From Syntrophales bacterium (GTDB taxonomy: Bacteria; Desulfobacterota; Syntrophia; Syntrophales; Fen-1087), in assembly GCA_030656035.1 (NCBI GenBank), contig JAUSOK010000036.1, positions 1 to 36,789 on the forward strand: a DNA stretch of 36,789 nucleotides. Reading direction: 5' to 3'. This document shows positions 14,890-23,591 of the stretch, in pieces. Both the position numbers and the translations under genes were made by a program. The first letter of the stretch is position 1; each line of letters opens with the position of its first letter. The notes beneath the pieces were generated by a model. The model was not told the DNA's origin. It ran no database searches and saw nothing but the letters and a program-made list of their open reading frames with translations.

Positions 14890-15732
14890 CTACTGCGGCA
14901 GGCGTTCGACGGCGACGACGGCCACGAAGGTTTTCGCGGCACCGGGCGGTTCTGCGGCCCAGACGATCATGAAGGGAATCCGGCCGCCGGCCATGATCCG
15001 GTCGTTGGGCGCCGTGCTTCCCTCGGGACCGGCCAGCCTTCGGTTCATTTCTTCCTCGCTCAGGGCTGTCAATTCGGCGTCGGACAGCACATGGCCAGCA
15101 TAGGCCCGCTTTTCTCCGAGCCAGTTGTTCTGCGCATCCACGAGCGTGGCCTTCATCTGCAGACGGCCCATGGGATGGCCGGACTCATTGACGGCCACGC
15201 CTTCCACCACGCGCAGATTGCCCGCGAACATGTTGACGACAAAGCGCTGTTTGACCGCTTCGATGCGGATGCCGTCGCCGACGGACGGCAGCTGCGGTGG
15301 TTCCTTTTCAATCCACGGCAGATAAGCCGACCATTCGCTGATCACCTGCCGGCCGAGTTCCGGAAAGGCCAGGAACCCGGCGCCGGCCAGGACAAGCAGC
15401 AACGCCAGCGCATAAGCCAATATCCTCAACCTGCCGGGCGCAGGGCTCTTCCTTGACGCCCCAACGTCTTCGATGTCCTCAATCATGTCCTCAACGTCGT
15501 CCTTGATGACCGGTTCTGCATCGACGCCTTCCTCCGGCTGTGCATCGGGTATGTCCGTTTCGCGGTCGATGTAAATCTCCTCGACATCGGATGCCCCGAC
15601 CGGCGGTGCGAAAGGGTGGCACTGGAAAAATTCGTACTGACAGAGGCCGCAGCGGACCCAGACGCCCTCTTCGCGCATGAGCGCATCGTCAAAGCGGAAT
15701 TTTGCCGAACACTGGCTGCACTGGATGATCAT
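14890..15732 (-). CDS. Zinc-ribbon membrane protein with DUF3426-type C-terminus
   Basis: A 280-aa protein. The N-terminus has a MJ0042-type zinc ribbon: IQCSQCSAKF then VRCGLCQYEF (two CxxC pairs about 20 residues apart). An acidic linker (about residues 50-90) precedes one membrane helix, LAYALALLLVLAGAGFLAF, near 105-123. The C-terminal part (FVVNMFAGNLRVVEGVAVNES onward) matches the beta-rich DUF3426 domain. Topology is probably cytoplasmic ribbon and periplasmic domain. Its role is unknown; such proteins occur near many housekeeping genes in deltaproteobacteria. It follows hpt by 12 bases with a GAGGAG ribosome site, so the two are co-transcribed. Confidence 0.85.
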   Translation of the reverse strand: MIIQCSQCSAKFRFDDALMREEGVWVRCGLCQYEFFQCHPFAPPVGASDVEEIYIDRETDIPDAQPEEGVDAEPVIKDDVEDMIEDIEDVGASRKSPAPGRLRILAYALALLLVLAGAGFLAFPELGRQVISEWSAYLPWIEKEPPQLPSVGDGIRIEAVKQRFVVNMFAGNLRVVEGVAVNESGHPMGRLQMKATLVDAQNNWLGEKRAYAGHVLSDAELTALSEEEMNRRLAGPEGSTAPNDRIMAGGRIPFMIVWAAEPPGAAKTFVAVVAVERLPQ

Positions 15733-15744
15733 GCTCCCTCTCCT

Positions 15745-16260
15745 CTATTCCTTCATAATACAGACATCGGGCAGCGACCGGCCCTGCTCGTCGAAATCCA
15801 GGCCGTAGCCCACGACGAAGCCGTCGTCAATGTCAAAGCCCGTGTAATCCGCCGTGAACGGGACCTTCCGCCGCGCCTTTTTATCGAGAAAGACACAGAC
15901 TTTCAGCGAGCGGGGCCCCCTTTTCTTCAGGGTCTCAACGAGAAAAGACAGCGTCAGGCCCGTATCCACGATATCTTCCACAATCAGCACATCCCGGTCG
16001 GCGATGGACAGGCCGATATCTTTACTGATGACCACGTCCCCGGAACTGACGGTCCCGCTGCCGTAACTGGCCAGTTGTGTAAAATCGACCTTGCAGGGAA
16101 CATTCAGGGCCCGGATCAGGTCGGCCATGAAAATAAAGGCGCCTTTGAGTATCCCCACAACGATCAGCTCCCCTCCGGCATAGTCGCGGGATATCTCATC
16201 GGCCAGCTCCCGGACGCGCCGGTCGATCTCTTCTCTCGAAAAAAGCACTTCCCTGTTCAT
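15745..16260 (-). CDS. hpt: Hypoxanthine phosphoribosyltransferase
   Basis: Purine salvage: joins hypoxanthine or guanine to PRPP to give IMP or GMP. 171 aa, the usual size. The PRPP loop VLIVEDIVDTGLTL is complete, the N-terminal GILKGAFIFMADLIR and DFTQLASYG (flexible loop II) are typical, and DDGFVVGYGLDFDEQGR at the C-terminus is the purine-recognition segment. It is the first gene of a short unit with the zinc-ribbon gene. A 25-bp palindrome lies 12 bases upstream of the start. Confidence 0.95.
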   Translation of the reverse strand: MNREVLFSREEIDRRVRELADEISRDYAGGELIVVGILKGAFIFMADLIRALNVPCKVDFTQLASYGSGTVSSGDVVISKDIGLSIADRDVLIVEDIVDTGLTLSFLVETLKKRGPRSLKVCVFLDKKARRKVPFTADYTGFDIDDGFVVGYGLDFDEQGRSLPDVCIMKE

Positions 16261-16272
16261 GGATCTCGTTGG

Positions 16273-16297
16273 GGGGACACGACTGCGTCATGTCCCC
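16273..16297. repeat. 25-bp palindromic repeat, copy C (upstream of hpt)
   Basis: Arms GGGGACACGAC and GTCATGTCCCC around TGC. One base differs from copies A and B near gatA. It lies intergenic, directly before hpt. Confidence 0.8.
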
Positions 16298-16385
16298 CTG
16301 CTCCTCCTGTATGTGATTTGACCATGTAACTGAGCGGCTATGGCCTGTCAAGAAAAATTGAAAACTGTCGTCTTCGTTCGGCCCT

Positions 16386-17186
16386 TCACCAATTTTCGAT
16401 GAATTCGTCGATGCCGGCCTGAATCAGACGCTCCGCGGCAGTCAGCGCTTCCCGGCTCGTGAACTCCGAAGACAGGCTTAAGAATATCCTGTCGAATCGC
16501 GACGGCTCGCAGCCCAGCCTTTCATAATCAATATGTTTGATCATATACTGGGAACCGTCAAAGTAGTATTTGCCCAGCCGGTTGACGGCGGGCGATCGGA
16601 ACGGCCAGGTCAGCTTGAATGCAAAAAACCGCCGCGCCGCTTCCCGCAACGGGCCGTTCTGAAAACGCTCCGGCGCAGGCGCCTCGCAGACGCCGTCGCT
16701 GATCAGGCGGAAATAGGTCTTGACGAGGTCGATGTCCGTCAGGCAGAGGCCGTAGAGATACCAGTCGTCGAAGATATGCAGCAGCGCCAGCTTCTCCTGG
16801 CGCGAAATGTAATGATAACTGGGGCAGAAGTGCCCATCGCAGAGTTCCCTGCCGTAGAAAGAGACGCCCCGCAGGTCGGCCCCGTCATTTTGAAGCGGAT
16901 GCAGCAGGCAGCCCACGCGTTTTTCTTCCGGGTCGAGAAAACCGATATACTCGCAGCAGTAGATCACTTCATAGCGCTTTGCCTGGTCTTCCGCCTGCCG
17001 GGTCTGCTCGGAAAAGGCAGGAAGGTCTTCGCTCCCGCGGACGCTTGCATGGAAGCGGGCCGTGCGCGTGCGCAGCCGGCCCACGAGCGACGCCCGCGTG
17101 CCGTCGGCATAGTTATAGAGGCCGCAGCAGGCCCCGCAGGACTTGCCGGCATCGGGCTGGCACAGATGGACGAATGGGTCGTTCAT
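16386..17186 (-). CDS. Cysteine-rich protein of unknown function (YkgJ-like CxxCC motif)
   Basis: A 266-aa protein that starts with GKSCGACCGLYNYADG, a CxxCC cluster like those of the YkgJ/Fe-S or zinc-chelating family. Further Cys residues follow (IYCCEYIGF, VGCLLHPL, ELCDGHFCPSYHY), so a metal or Fe-S site built from 6-8 Cys is likely. The C-terminal part is helical (LTAAERLIQAGIDEFIENW). There is no signal peptide or membrane segment. It is divergently oriented from the radical SAM cluster with a repeat in the shared spacer. I do not recognise a specific function. Confidence 0.75.
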   Translation of the reverse strand: MNDPFVHLCQPDAGKSCGACCGLYNYADGTRASLVGRLRTRTARFHASVRGSEDLPAFSEQTRQAEDQAKRYEVIYCCEYIGFLDPEEKRVGCLLHPLQNDGADLRGVSFYGRELCDGHFCPSYHYISRQEKLALLHIFDDWYLYGLCLTDIDLVKTYFRLISDGVCEAPAPERFQNGPLREAARRFFAFKLTWPFRSPAVNRLGKYYFDGSQYMIKHIDYERLGCEPSRFDRIFLSLSSEFTSREALTAAERLIQAGIDEFIENW

Positions 17187-17198
17187 GCCGGGGAAATC

Positions 17199-17235
17199 CC
17201 CTCCTCTTCATCCCCTCTCGCCGGGGGAGGAGAAA
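17199..17235. repeat. C-rich/G-rich palindromic repeat
   Basis: CCCTCCTCTTCATCCCCTCTC followed by CCGGGGGAGGAG. It is the same repeat family as the two copies beside mntP/uvrC. It lies in the divergent spacer 17187-17368, where I see no other convincing signal. Confidence 0.65.
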
Positions 17236-17368
17236 AATTGAGATATTGTCCCGTCATTGCATGCCCGGCGGATTCCATCGGCGCGGCATGACGGGCTGAT
17301 GCGGGGGCATGGGCTTTATATTGCGGATGGGGTTGCAGGTCAAGATCAAAGATGATAAAGGTCAGGCC

Positions 17369-17773
17369 ATGATGAAACTTTACGAGCAAATCGCGATGCC
17401 CAACGGCCTGACGGTAGAGGTCCATGATCTGTCCCGGCAGATCGCGGCGGACACCGTCAGGGTGGAAATGATCATCAGAATCCAGGTGGCGCTCAGTCCC
17501 GATGATTTTGCCGAGCCGTCCCGGTTCGAACAGACGCGCGCCGTCTTCGGAGAAGAGATTGTTTTCGAACATCGCCTGGAACGGAGCTTTGTGACGAGCG
17601 CGCAGAAGGACGACGTTTTCCGGACGCTGCTTTCGACCTTCAAGCAGGCGTCGCTGCCCTACCTCTCGAGTCCCAACTTCCGCACCCGCTTTGCCGAATC
17701 CAAATACCGGGAAATTCTGCAGAATCCTTATAAGTACCGTCAGCGGCAGGACAACCCGGCGGAGTCCGCATGA
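17369..17773 (+). CDS. Conserved small protein of unknown function, coupled to the radical SAM gene
   Basis: 134 aa, not recognised. I chose the start at 17369 (MMKLYEQI) with AAAGG seven bases upstream over the longer track ORF. The sequence is a compact alpha/beta mixture: GLTVEVHDLSRQIAADTVRVEMIIRIQV, then FEQTRAVFGEEIVFEHRLERSFV, and a basic C-terminus YREILQNPYKYRQRQ. There are no Cys clusters and no membrane segment. The stop overlaps the start of the radical SAM gene (ATGA), which points to a shared function or complex. A small DUF of this kind next to TIGR03960-type genes seems to recur in deltaproteobacteria (memory, unchecked). Confidence 0.75.
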   Translation: MMKLYEQIAMPNGLTVEVHDLSRQIAADTVRVEMIIRIQVALSPDDFAEPSRFEQTRAVFGEEIVFEHRLERSFVTSAQKDDVFRTLLSTFKQASLPYLSSPNFRTRFAESKYREILQNPYKYRQRQDNPAESA

Positions 17774-20253
17774 ACTGGGAAGACATTCTGCTCGCCGTGG
17801 AGAAGCCCAGCCGCTACACCGGCGGGGAAGTCAACGCCGTCAAAAAGGACCGCCGGGCCTGTGAATTGAGCGTCGCCCTGGCCTTTCCGGATACCTACGA
17901 AGTGGGCATGTCGCATCTGGGCCTCCAGATTCTCTACGCCATCCTCAATCAACACCCCCGCATCCTGGCCGAGCGGTGCTACGCCCCCTGGCCGGACATG
18001 GAACGGCAGATGCGGCGCCACGGCCTTGCGCTGGCGTCGCTGGAGTCGCATACGCCGCTGCATCGCTTCGATATCGTCGGCTTCTCGCTCCAGTATGAAC
18101 TCAGCTATACGAATGTGCTCAACATGCTCGACCTGGGGGGCGTCCCCCTGCGGGCGGCAGACCGCAATGACGGCCATCCGCTCGTCATTGCCGGCGGCCC
18201 CTGCGCTTTTCATCCCGCCCCGATGGCCCATTTTATCGACGCCTTCGTCATCGGCGAGGGGGAGGAGGCAATCTCGGACATTGCCCTGGCCGTCCTGGAC
18301 GACAAACTAAGCGGGCGCGGGCGCGTGGAGACGCTGCAACGCCTGGCGGGCATCGCCGGCGTTTACTGCCCTGCCGTCCACACCGCGGAGGAGCCGATAA
18401 AAAAACGCGTGATTCCCGATATCAACGCATGGCCTTTTCCGCTGCGTCCTATCGTCCCGCTCATGCAGACGATTCACAACCGGGCCACCCTCGAGATCGC
18501 ACGGGGCTGCACGCGGGGCTGCCGTTTCTGCCAGGCGGGCATGGTCTGGCGGCCCGTGCGCGAACGGCATCCGGCGGGAATCGAGCGGATGGCCGAGGAG
18601 ATGCTCTGTTCGACGGGCCATCACGAGCTGTCGCTGCTGTCGTTGAGCGCCGGGGATTACAGCCGCATCGAGCCCCTGCTTGCCGCCTTGATGGACCGCT
18701 ACCAGGGGCGGCGCGTGGCGCTGTCCCTGCCGTCCCTGCGCGTGGAAACCCTGACCAGGTCCCTGATGGAAGAAATCAAACGGGTCCGCAAGACGAGCTT
18801 CACGCTGGCCCCCGAGGCCGGCACCCAGCGGCTGCGGGACGCGATCAACAAGGGCAACTCTGAGGCGGACCTGCTGGCAACGATCGAACAGGTCTTCGCC
18901 GCCGGCTGGAAATCGGTCAAACTCTATTTCATGCTGGGGCTGCCCGGAGAAACACAGGCGGACATGGAAGGCCTCGCGGACCTGGCCCATCAGGTCCTGA
19001 GAGAGGCAAGGCGTCGCGGCCAGGTAACCATAAGCCTTTCGACATTCGTGCCGAAGCCCCATACGCCTTTCCAGTGGGCAAGACAGATCGGCCTCGCGGA
19101 GACCCGCGAAAAACAGGACTATTTCAAGCGGCGCCTGCGCGGCCCTAATCTCCATGTAAAGTGGCACGACGCCCGCATGAGCCTGCTGGAGGGCATTTTC
19201 TCGCGCGGCGACGAAACGCTCGGCCTGCTGATCGAACGGGCATTTCAGTCCGGCTGCCGTTTTGACGGCTGGTCCGAACATTTTCGCTTCGATCTGTGGG
19301 AGCAGGCCATGACCGATCTGGCGATCCGGCCGGAAGCGGAACTCCGGGAAAGACCCCTCACGGATCGTTTCCCCTGGGATCGGATCGACTGCGGGCTCAG
19401 CCGGGATTTTCTGATCCGTGAATGGCATAAATCGACGCAGGGCGAATTGACGGCCGATTGCCGCATGGAACAATGCCATCTCTGCGGCGTCTGCGACCAT
19501 CTGAGAGTCAAAATGATCAGCGCAGCGGATAGCCCGCCGCTTCCGGCGGATGGGTTTTCTTCGACCGGCGCCGGGAACCGTTTTCAGAAATCGGCTCCGG
19601 AAAAACGCCTGCGGATCGAATTCACCAAGCTGGGCCCCTCGCGGTTTCTGTCCCACCTGGAGCTGTCGGCCGCGCTGATCCGCGCCGTTCATCAGAGCGG
19701 CCTGACCTTTGTTTATTCCCAGGGATTTCATCCCCTGCCGAAGATCTCCTTTGCCTTCGCGACGGCAGTGGGGATGGAAAGCCACGGGGAATACGCCGAT
19801 ATTCAGATCAGAAACAGCCTTTCAGGCGCAATGCCCATCGGGAAAATGAACGCCTTTTTACCGGAAGGCATGGCGGTCAAAAGCCTCCGCGAGATCCCGC
19901 CGTACCGCCCGTCCCTTTCCGAGGAAATCCGGGGCTTTCAATATGACCTCTGCCTGCCGGAAGCAGTCGGGCCGGACAGGGATGCGGCCATCGCCGGGAA
20001 ACTGGAGCAATTCCTCGCCTCCGCGACGTTCACGATCACGCGCAAAACTAAGGAAAAGACCGTTGTGAAGGATATTCGCCCGCTCGTCATGGACCTTCGG
20101 CTCGATCCGAAGCAGCGCCGGATCGAGCTTCGCGTCGCCTGCAAGCCGTCGGGCCTGGTCCGGCCGGCGGATATTCTGAACAAGGTCTGCAGCTTCGATG
20201 AGGACACTGCGCGGGGCGTGCGCATCATCAAGAAGGAAACCTTTTTCCGTTGA
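17770..20253 (+). CDS. B12-binding-type radical SAM protein fused to a DUF2344 domain (TIGR03960 + TIGR03936)
   Basis: 827 aa. Residues about 1-200 form a cobalamin-binding-like Rossmann region (FPDTYEVGMSHLGLQILY, FDIVGFSLQYELSYTN, VIGEGEEAI). The radical SAM domain carries ARGCTRGCRFCQAG with Cys near 247, 251 and 254 for the 4Fe-4S cluster. A second Cys group, DCRMEQCHLCGVC, lies near 565-577. From about 615 there is a DUF2344/TIGR03936 domain (IEFTKLGPSRFLSHLELS, GFHPLPKISFA). The substrate is unknown. The gene usually sits near ribonuclease G and rplU-rpmA, and here it directly precedes rplU, which suggests a role tied to RNA or ribosomes. It is co-translated with the 134-aa gene. Confidence 0.93.
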   Translation: MNWEDILLAVEKPSRYTGGEVNAVKKDRRACELSVALAFPDTYEVGMSHLGLQILYAILNQHPRILAERCYAPWPDMERQMRRHGLALASLESHTPLHRFDIVGFSLQYELSYTNVLNMLDLGGVPLRAADRNDGHPLVIAGGPCAFHPAPMAHFIDAFVIGEGEEAISDIALAVLDDKLSGRGRVETLQRLAGIAGVYCPAVHTAEEPIKKRVIPDINAWPFPLRPIVPLMQTIHNRATLEIARGCTRGCRFCQAGMVWRPVRERHPAGIERMAEEMLCSTGHHELSLLSLSAGDYSRIEPLLAALMDRYQGRRVALSLPSLRVETLTRSLMEEIKRVRKTSFTLAPEAGTQRLRDAINKGNSEADLLATIEQVFAAGWKSVKLYFMLGLPGETQADMEGLADLAHQVLREARRRGQVTISLSTFVPKPHTPFQWARQIGLAETREKQDYFKRRLRGPNLHVKWHDARMSLLEGIFSRGDETLGLLIERAFQSGCRFDGWSEHFRFDLWEQAMTDLAIRPEAELRERPLTDRFPWDRIDCGLSRDFLIREWHKSTQGELTADCRMEQCHLCGVCDHLRVKMISAADSPPLPADGFSSTGAGNRFQKSAPEKRLRIEFTKLGPSRFLSHLELSAALIRAVHQSGLTFVYSQGFHPLPKISFAFATAVGMESHGEYADIQIRNSLSGAMPIGKMNAFLPEGMAVKSLREIPPYRPSLSEEIRGFQYDLCLPEAVGPDRDAAIAGKLEQFLASATFTITRKTKEKTVVKDIRPLVMDLRLDPKQRRIELRVACKPSGLVRPADILNKVCSFDEDTARGVRIIKKETFFR

Positions 20254-20264
20254 CATAAATTATA

Positions 20265-20294
20265 TTGACAAACGCTTTTGACTTCCGGTATAAG
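20265..20294 (+). promoter_or_regulatory. Promoter of the rplU operon
   Basis: TTGACA (20265-20270), 18 bases, TATAAG (20289-20294), about 35 bases ahead of rplU. A second TTGACA lies at 20250-20255 over the previous stop codon. An ACGAGGA ribosome site precedes the ATG. Confidence 0.6.
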
Positions 20295-20328
20295 GGGCGT
20301 TCAAAATTTTTCAACGAGGACATGAATC

Positions 20329-20640
20329 ATGTACGCAGTTATAAAAACAGGCGGAAAGCAGCACCGGGTCTCGCCCGGAGAGGTGCTGGCCGTTGAGAAG
20401 ATCGACGGCAATCGCGGCGAACAGGTTGTTTTCGATCAGGTTTTGATGGTAGTCGATGAGGCGGATGTCCGGATCGGCGCGCCCGTCGTCGCAGGGGCCA
20501 GGGTGGTCGGCGAAATCCTTGAACAGAAAAAAGGACAGAAAATCAATGTCTTCAAAATGAAACGCCGCAAAGGCTCCAAGAAAAAAACCGGGCATCGCCA
20601 GCTCTTGACGAGCATGAAAATCAAGGAAATATCGGTGTAA
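20329..20640 (+). CDS. rplU: 50S ribosomal protein L21
   Basis: 103 aa, standard length. [20 protein letters not shown] is the classic L21 N-terminus, with [22 protein letters not shown] in the middle and the basic KTGHRQ motif near the end. It binds 23S rRNA in the large subunit. It is the first gene of rplU-rpmA-csp, with its own promoter, and lies 12 bases before rpmA. Confidence 0.98.
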   Translation: MYAVIKTGGKQHRVSPGEVLAVEKIDGNRGEQVVFDQVLMVVDEADVRIGAPVVAGARVVGEILEQKKGQKINVFKMKRRKGSKKKTGHRQLLTSMKIKEISV

Positions 20641-20652
20641 GCGGAGGGCAGC

Positions 20653-20913
20653 ATGGCACACAAAAAGGGACAGGGAAGTACCCGTAATGGGCGGGACAGC
20701 AACGCGCAGCGACGGGGCGTCAAGGTCTATGGCGGCCAACGGATCAATGCCGGCGGCATCATCGTCCGCCAGGTGGGAACCCGTATCCATCCCGGCAATA
20801 ACGTCGGTCTGGGCAAGGACTACACGCTTTATGCCAGAATCGACGGTTTTGTCGCCTATGAGCGGCTGGATAAGACAAGAAAAAAGGTCAGCGTTTACGC
20901 GGCGCAGGCCTGA
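20653..20913 (+). CDS. rpmA: 50S ribosomal protein L27
   Basis: 86 aa. The start [20 protein letters not shown] and the core [19 protein letters not shown] and [13 protein letters not shown] are diagnostic for L27, whose N-terminal tail reaches the peptidyl-transferase centre. GGAGGGCAGC lies in front of the ATG. There is no N-terminal cleavable extension of the Firmicutes type. It is followed by a cold-shock gene instead of obgE directly, a small change from the usual order. Confidence 0.98.
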   Translation: MAHKKGQGSTRNGRDSNAQRRGVKVYGGQRINAGGIIVRQVGTRIHPGNNVGLGKDYTLYARIDGFVAYERLDKTRKKVSVYAAQA

Positions 20914-20940
20914 TTTGCACAAAGGAGGATGTCGATTCGC

Positions 20941-21150
20941 ATGGACGAGCGTGAAAAAGGAATCGTCAAGTGGTTCAACGACAAGAAGGGTTACGGATTT
21001 ATTTCCCGTGAGTCGGGAAATGATATTTTTGTTCACCATTCATCCATCGTCAGCGAAGGGTTTCGCAGCCTGAAGGAAGGCGATCCGGTTGAGTTCTCCG
21101 TCAAACAGGACGAAAAAGGACAGGCGGCTGTCGATGTCCGCAAGGTTTAA
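20941..21150 (+). CDS. Cold-shock domain protein (CspA family)
   Basis: A 69-aa single-stranded nucleic-acid-binding protein. RNP1 is KGYGFISRE and RNP2 is DIFVHHSSI, with KGIVKWFNDKKG at the N-terminus. The track start at 20929 abuts the AAAGGAGG site with no spacing. I prefer the in-frame ATG at 20941, 12 bases from the site; the short MSIR extension would be non-homologous. It lies between rpmA and the terminator ahead of obgE, so it is expressed from the rplU promoter and/or its own. It probably acts as an RNA chaperone in translation. Confidence 0.92.
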   Translation: MDEREKGIVKWFNDKKGYGFISRESGNDIFVHHSSIVSEGFRSLKEGDPVEFSVKQDEKGQAAVDVRKV

Positions 21151-21199
21151 GCGGCGCCGGCCATCTGCGTTTTCTCGGATAAAAAAAGCTATACTAAAG

Positions 21200-21235
21200 A
21201 AGGCACTTTTTTTAGAAAGTGCCTTTTGTGTTTTT
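21200..21235 (+). terminator. Rho-independent terminator between csp and obgE
   Basis: Perfect 10-bp stem AAGGCACTTT / AAAGTGCCTT with a 6-base loop, followed by TTGTGTTTTT. It ends only 8 bases before the obgE ATG. It may close the rplU-rpmA-csp transcript or act as an attenuator for obgE-proB. Confidence 0.85.
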
Positions 21236-21243
21236 GAATCACC

Positions 21244-22317
21244 ATGAAATTTATCGACGAAGCGAAGATTTATGTGAAGGCGGGCGGCGGCGGCAAGGGC
21301 TGCGTGAGTTTCCGGCGCGAAAAGTTTGTCCCCCGGGGCGGACCGAACGGCGGGGACGGCGGCAAGGGCGGCGACGTGATCATCCAGGCCGTCAACAGCC
21401 ACCGGACCCTGCTGGATCTGAAATACCGACAGCACCAAACCGCCGAACGGGGCGGGCACGGCGAGGGCAGTAACCGGACCGGACGAAGCGCCGACGATAT
21501 TGTGGTGGTTGTCCCGATCGGAACCCTGGTCAAAGACGCCGATACCGGCGACGTGCTGGCCGATCTGACGGCGGACGGCCAGTCTTTCATCGCCGCCAGA
21601 GGCGGCATCGGCGGCCGCGGCAACGCCCGTTTCGCCACGGCGAAAAATCGAGCGCCACGTTTTGCCCAGGACGGCGTGCCCGGCGAGGAGCGCTTGCTGC
21701 TGCTGGAGCTCAAACTGCTGGCCGATGTGGGCATCATCGGCATGCCCAACGTGGGAAAATCAACCTTTATCGCCAGAGTCTCCGCCGCCCGGCCCAAAAT
21801 CGCGGATTATCCCTTCACGACGCTGACGCCGAACCTCGGCGTCGTGCGTCTAAACGTCGATGCGAGCTTTGTCATTGCCGACATCCCCGGCCTGATTCCG
21901 GGCGCCTCCGAGGGACTGGGCATGGGGATCCGCTTTCTGCGGCATGTGGAACGGACGACATTACTTCTCCATATCCTCGATATTAAAGAAGATTCAGATC
22001 CATGGACGGATTTTGAAGCCATCAACCGGGAGCTATCTCAGTTCAGCCCGGAGCTGGCCCGAAAACCGCAGATCGTGGGGATCAACAAGCTCGATCTGCC
22101 CTCAACGCGCGAGAGAATCAAAAAAGAGATTGACAACTTCCGCGGAAAAGGCATAGAAATCCTGGCGTTTTCCGCTGTCACGGGCGAAGGCGTCAGCGAG
22201 GCGGTTGGCCGGATCGCCCATAAACTACTGACTTCAGGGGAAAAACTCGAAAACACGCATCCTGTCATTCTGAACGACGGCGAAGCATCTGATATTAAAA
22301 ATGACGGTGCATATTAA
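21244..22317 (+). CDS. obgE: GTPase ObgE/CgtA
   Basis: An essential GTPase of 50S ribosome assembly and stress control. 357 aa: the glycine-rich Obg fold (KAGGGGKGCVSFRREKFVPRGG, GGDGGKGGDVI) spans about residues 1-158. The G domain has G1 GMPNVGKST, G2/TTLTPNLG, G3 DIPGLIPGA, G4 NKLD and G5-like FSAVTGEG. The C-terminal OCT domain is absent, as in many proteobacteria. The start is fixed by an in-frame TGA three codons upstream. There is no recognisable Shine-Dalgarno, and a terminator hairpin lies immediately before it, so expression must rely on readthrough or unusual initiation. proB follows after 27 bases. Confidence 0.97.
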   Translation: MKFIDEAKIYVKAGGGGKGCVSFRREKFVPRGGPNGGDGGKGGDVIIQAVNSHRTLLDLKYRQHQTAERGGHGEGSNRTGRSADDIVVVVPIGTLVKDADTGDVLADLTADGQSFIAARGGIGGRGNARFATAKNRAPRFAQDGVPGEERLLLLELKLLADVGIIGMPNVGKSTFIARVSAARPKIADYPFTTLTPNLGVVRLNVDASFVIADIPGLIPGASEGLGMGIRFLRHVERTTLLLHILDIKEDSDPWTDFEAINRELSQFSPELARKPQIVGINKLDLPSTRERIKKEIDNFRGKGIEILAFSAVTGEGVSEAVGRIAHKLLTSGEKLENTHPVILNDGEASDIKNDGAY

Positions 22318-22344
22318 ACAGACCCAACAGATTACAAAGGCATT

Positions 22345-23475
22345 ATGACAAACATCAGAAAAAGCACCTTGCAGCATGTAAAAAAAGTGATCATCAAAAT
22401 CGGCAGCGCCGTCCTGACAGGCGAAGACGGCCTGGACCTGCAGATCATCGAACAGTTAGTCGATGAAATCGCCGAACTGACCAAGCAAGGCTACCAGATT
22501 GTTGTCGTGACGTCCGGGGCCATCGCCTCGGGCAAGCACCGCATGGGCATTTCCGGCCCCCTCAAAAGCATGCCCCAGAAGCAGGCTGCCGCGGCCATCG
22601 GCCAGGGCCGGCTCATGCGGGTTTATTCCAACGCCTTCGGAAAACACGGCATCTATACAGCCCAGATTCTGCTGACCATGAGCGATCTCACCGACCGCAA
22701 GCGGTTCCTCAACATCCGCAACACGCTCTCAACCCTGACGGAATGGGGTGTGATTGCCGTCATCAATGAAAATGACACTGTCGCCGTGGATGAAATCAAA
22801 TTCGGCGACAATGACCACCTGGCCGCCATGATCGCCAATATCACCGAGGCGCACCTGCTGATTAACCTGACCAGCACGGAAGGCCTCTACGACAAGAACC
22901 CCGCACTGTCCAAAAATGCCAAAGTGATTTCGCTGGTCACGGAAATCACGGAAGAAATCGAGGAGGCGGCGACTGCCGATACGACTTCGGTGGGCATGGG
23001 CGGAATGAAAAGCAAGGTCATCGCCGCCCGCAAAGTCACGGCCTTCGGAATTCCGTACATCATCGCCCCCGGCAAGGAAAAGGGGATTCTCCATGCAGTC
23101 ATCGCCGGAAAGGACAAGGGAACCCTCTTTTTGCCCATGAGCGAACACCTGACCAGCCGCAAGTGCTGGATCGCCTTTACGCTGCGATCCCGCGGAAAGC
23201 TGATCATCGACGAGGGGGCCAGAACGGCCATCTGCGAGCATGGAAAAAGCCTGCTGCCATCAGGAATCATTGGTGTGGAGGGAAATTTCGACGTCGGCGA
23301 CCCCGTCACCTGCGTCGATCAGAACGGCCTATCGCTGGCCAAGGGCCTGGCCAATTACGGATCCCAGGAAATCCAGAAGATCATGGGCCTGAAATCCTCA
23401 AAAATCGAGCAGGTTCTGGGCCACAAGGATTACGACGAAGTCATCCACCGCGACAATATGGCGGTGGAGAAATAG
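22345..23475 (+). CDS. proB: Glutamate 5-kinase (ProB) with PUA domain
   Basis: The first step of proline synthesis: phosphorylates glutamate. 376 aa. The amino-acid-kinase domain (about 1-265) shows VIIKIGSAVLTG, VVTSGAIASGKHRMG, VIAVINENDTVAVDEIKFGDND and TSVGMGGMKSKVIAARKV. The C-terminal PUA domain (about 285-370: RGKLIIDEGARTAI, GVEGNFDVGDPVTCVD) is the proline-feedback module of bacterial ProB. It lies 27 bases after obgE, a common neighbour in proteobacteria. No proA follows; an IS-like repeat region begins instead. Confidence 0.97.
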   Translation: MTNIRKSTLQHVKKVIIKIGSAVLTGEDGLDLQIIEQLVDEIAELTKQGYQIVVVTSGAIASGKHRMGISGPLKSMPQKQAAAAIGQGRLMRVYSNAFGKHGIYTAQILLTMSDLTDRKRFLNIRNTLSTLTEWGVIAVINENDTVAVDEIKFGDNDHLAAMIANITEAHLLINLTSTEGLYDKNPALSKNAKVISLVTEITEEIEEAATADTTSVGMGGMKSKVIAARKVTAFGIPYIIAPGKEKGILHAVIAGKDKGTLFLPMSEHLTSRKCWIAFTLRSRGKLIIDEGARTAICEHGKSLLPSGIIGVEGNFDVGDPVTCVDQNGLSLAKGLANYGSQEIQKIMGLKSSKIEQVLGHKDYDEVIHRDNMAVEK

Positions 23476-23591
23476 GTTTTTTAAGATTCATAAGACTCCC
23501 CTGATACGCGACTTGCGTGTGGAGGTTTTTATCCGGGTATGTCTTACGCGGCGTTCGCCGCGGACAAGAAGACCGTATATGGAGGAATCCT
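23476..23591. other. Gene-free spacer after proB
   Basis: No ORF or clear terminator. It holds a short GC palindrome CGCGGCGTTCGCCGCG (about 23547-23562) that could form a hairpin. The spacer then passes into tandem repeats. Confidence 0.4.

Noticed and set aside
18307-19785. 492-aa minus-strand ORF opposite the radical SAM gene
   Set aside because: Antisense shadow; composition typical of reverse-frame GC-rich coding DNA.
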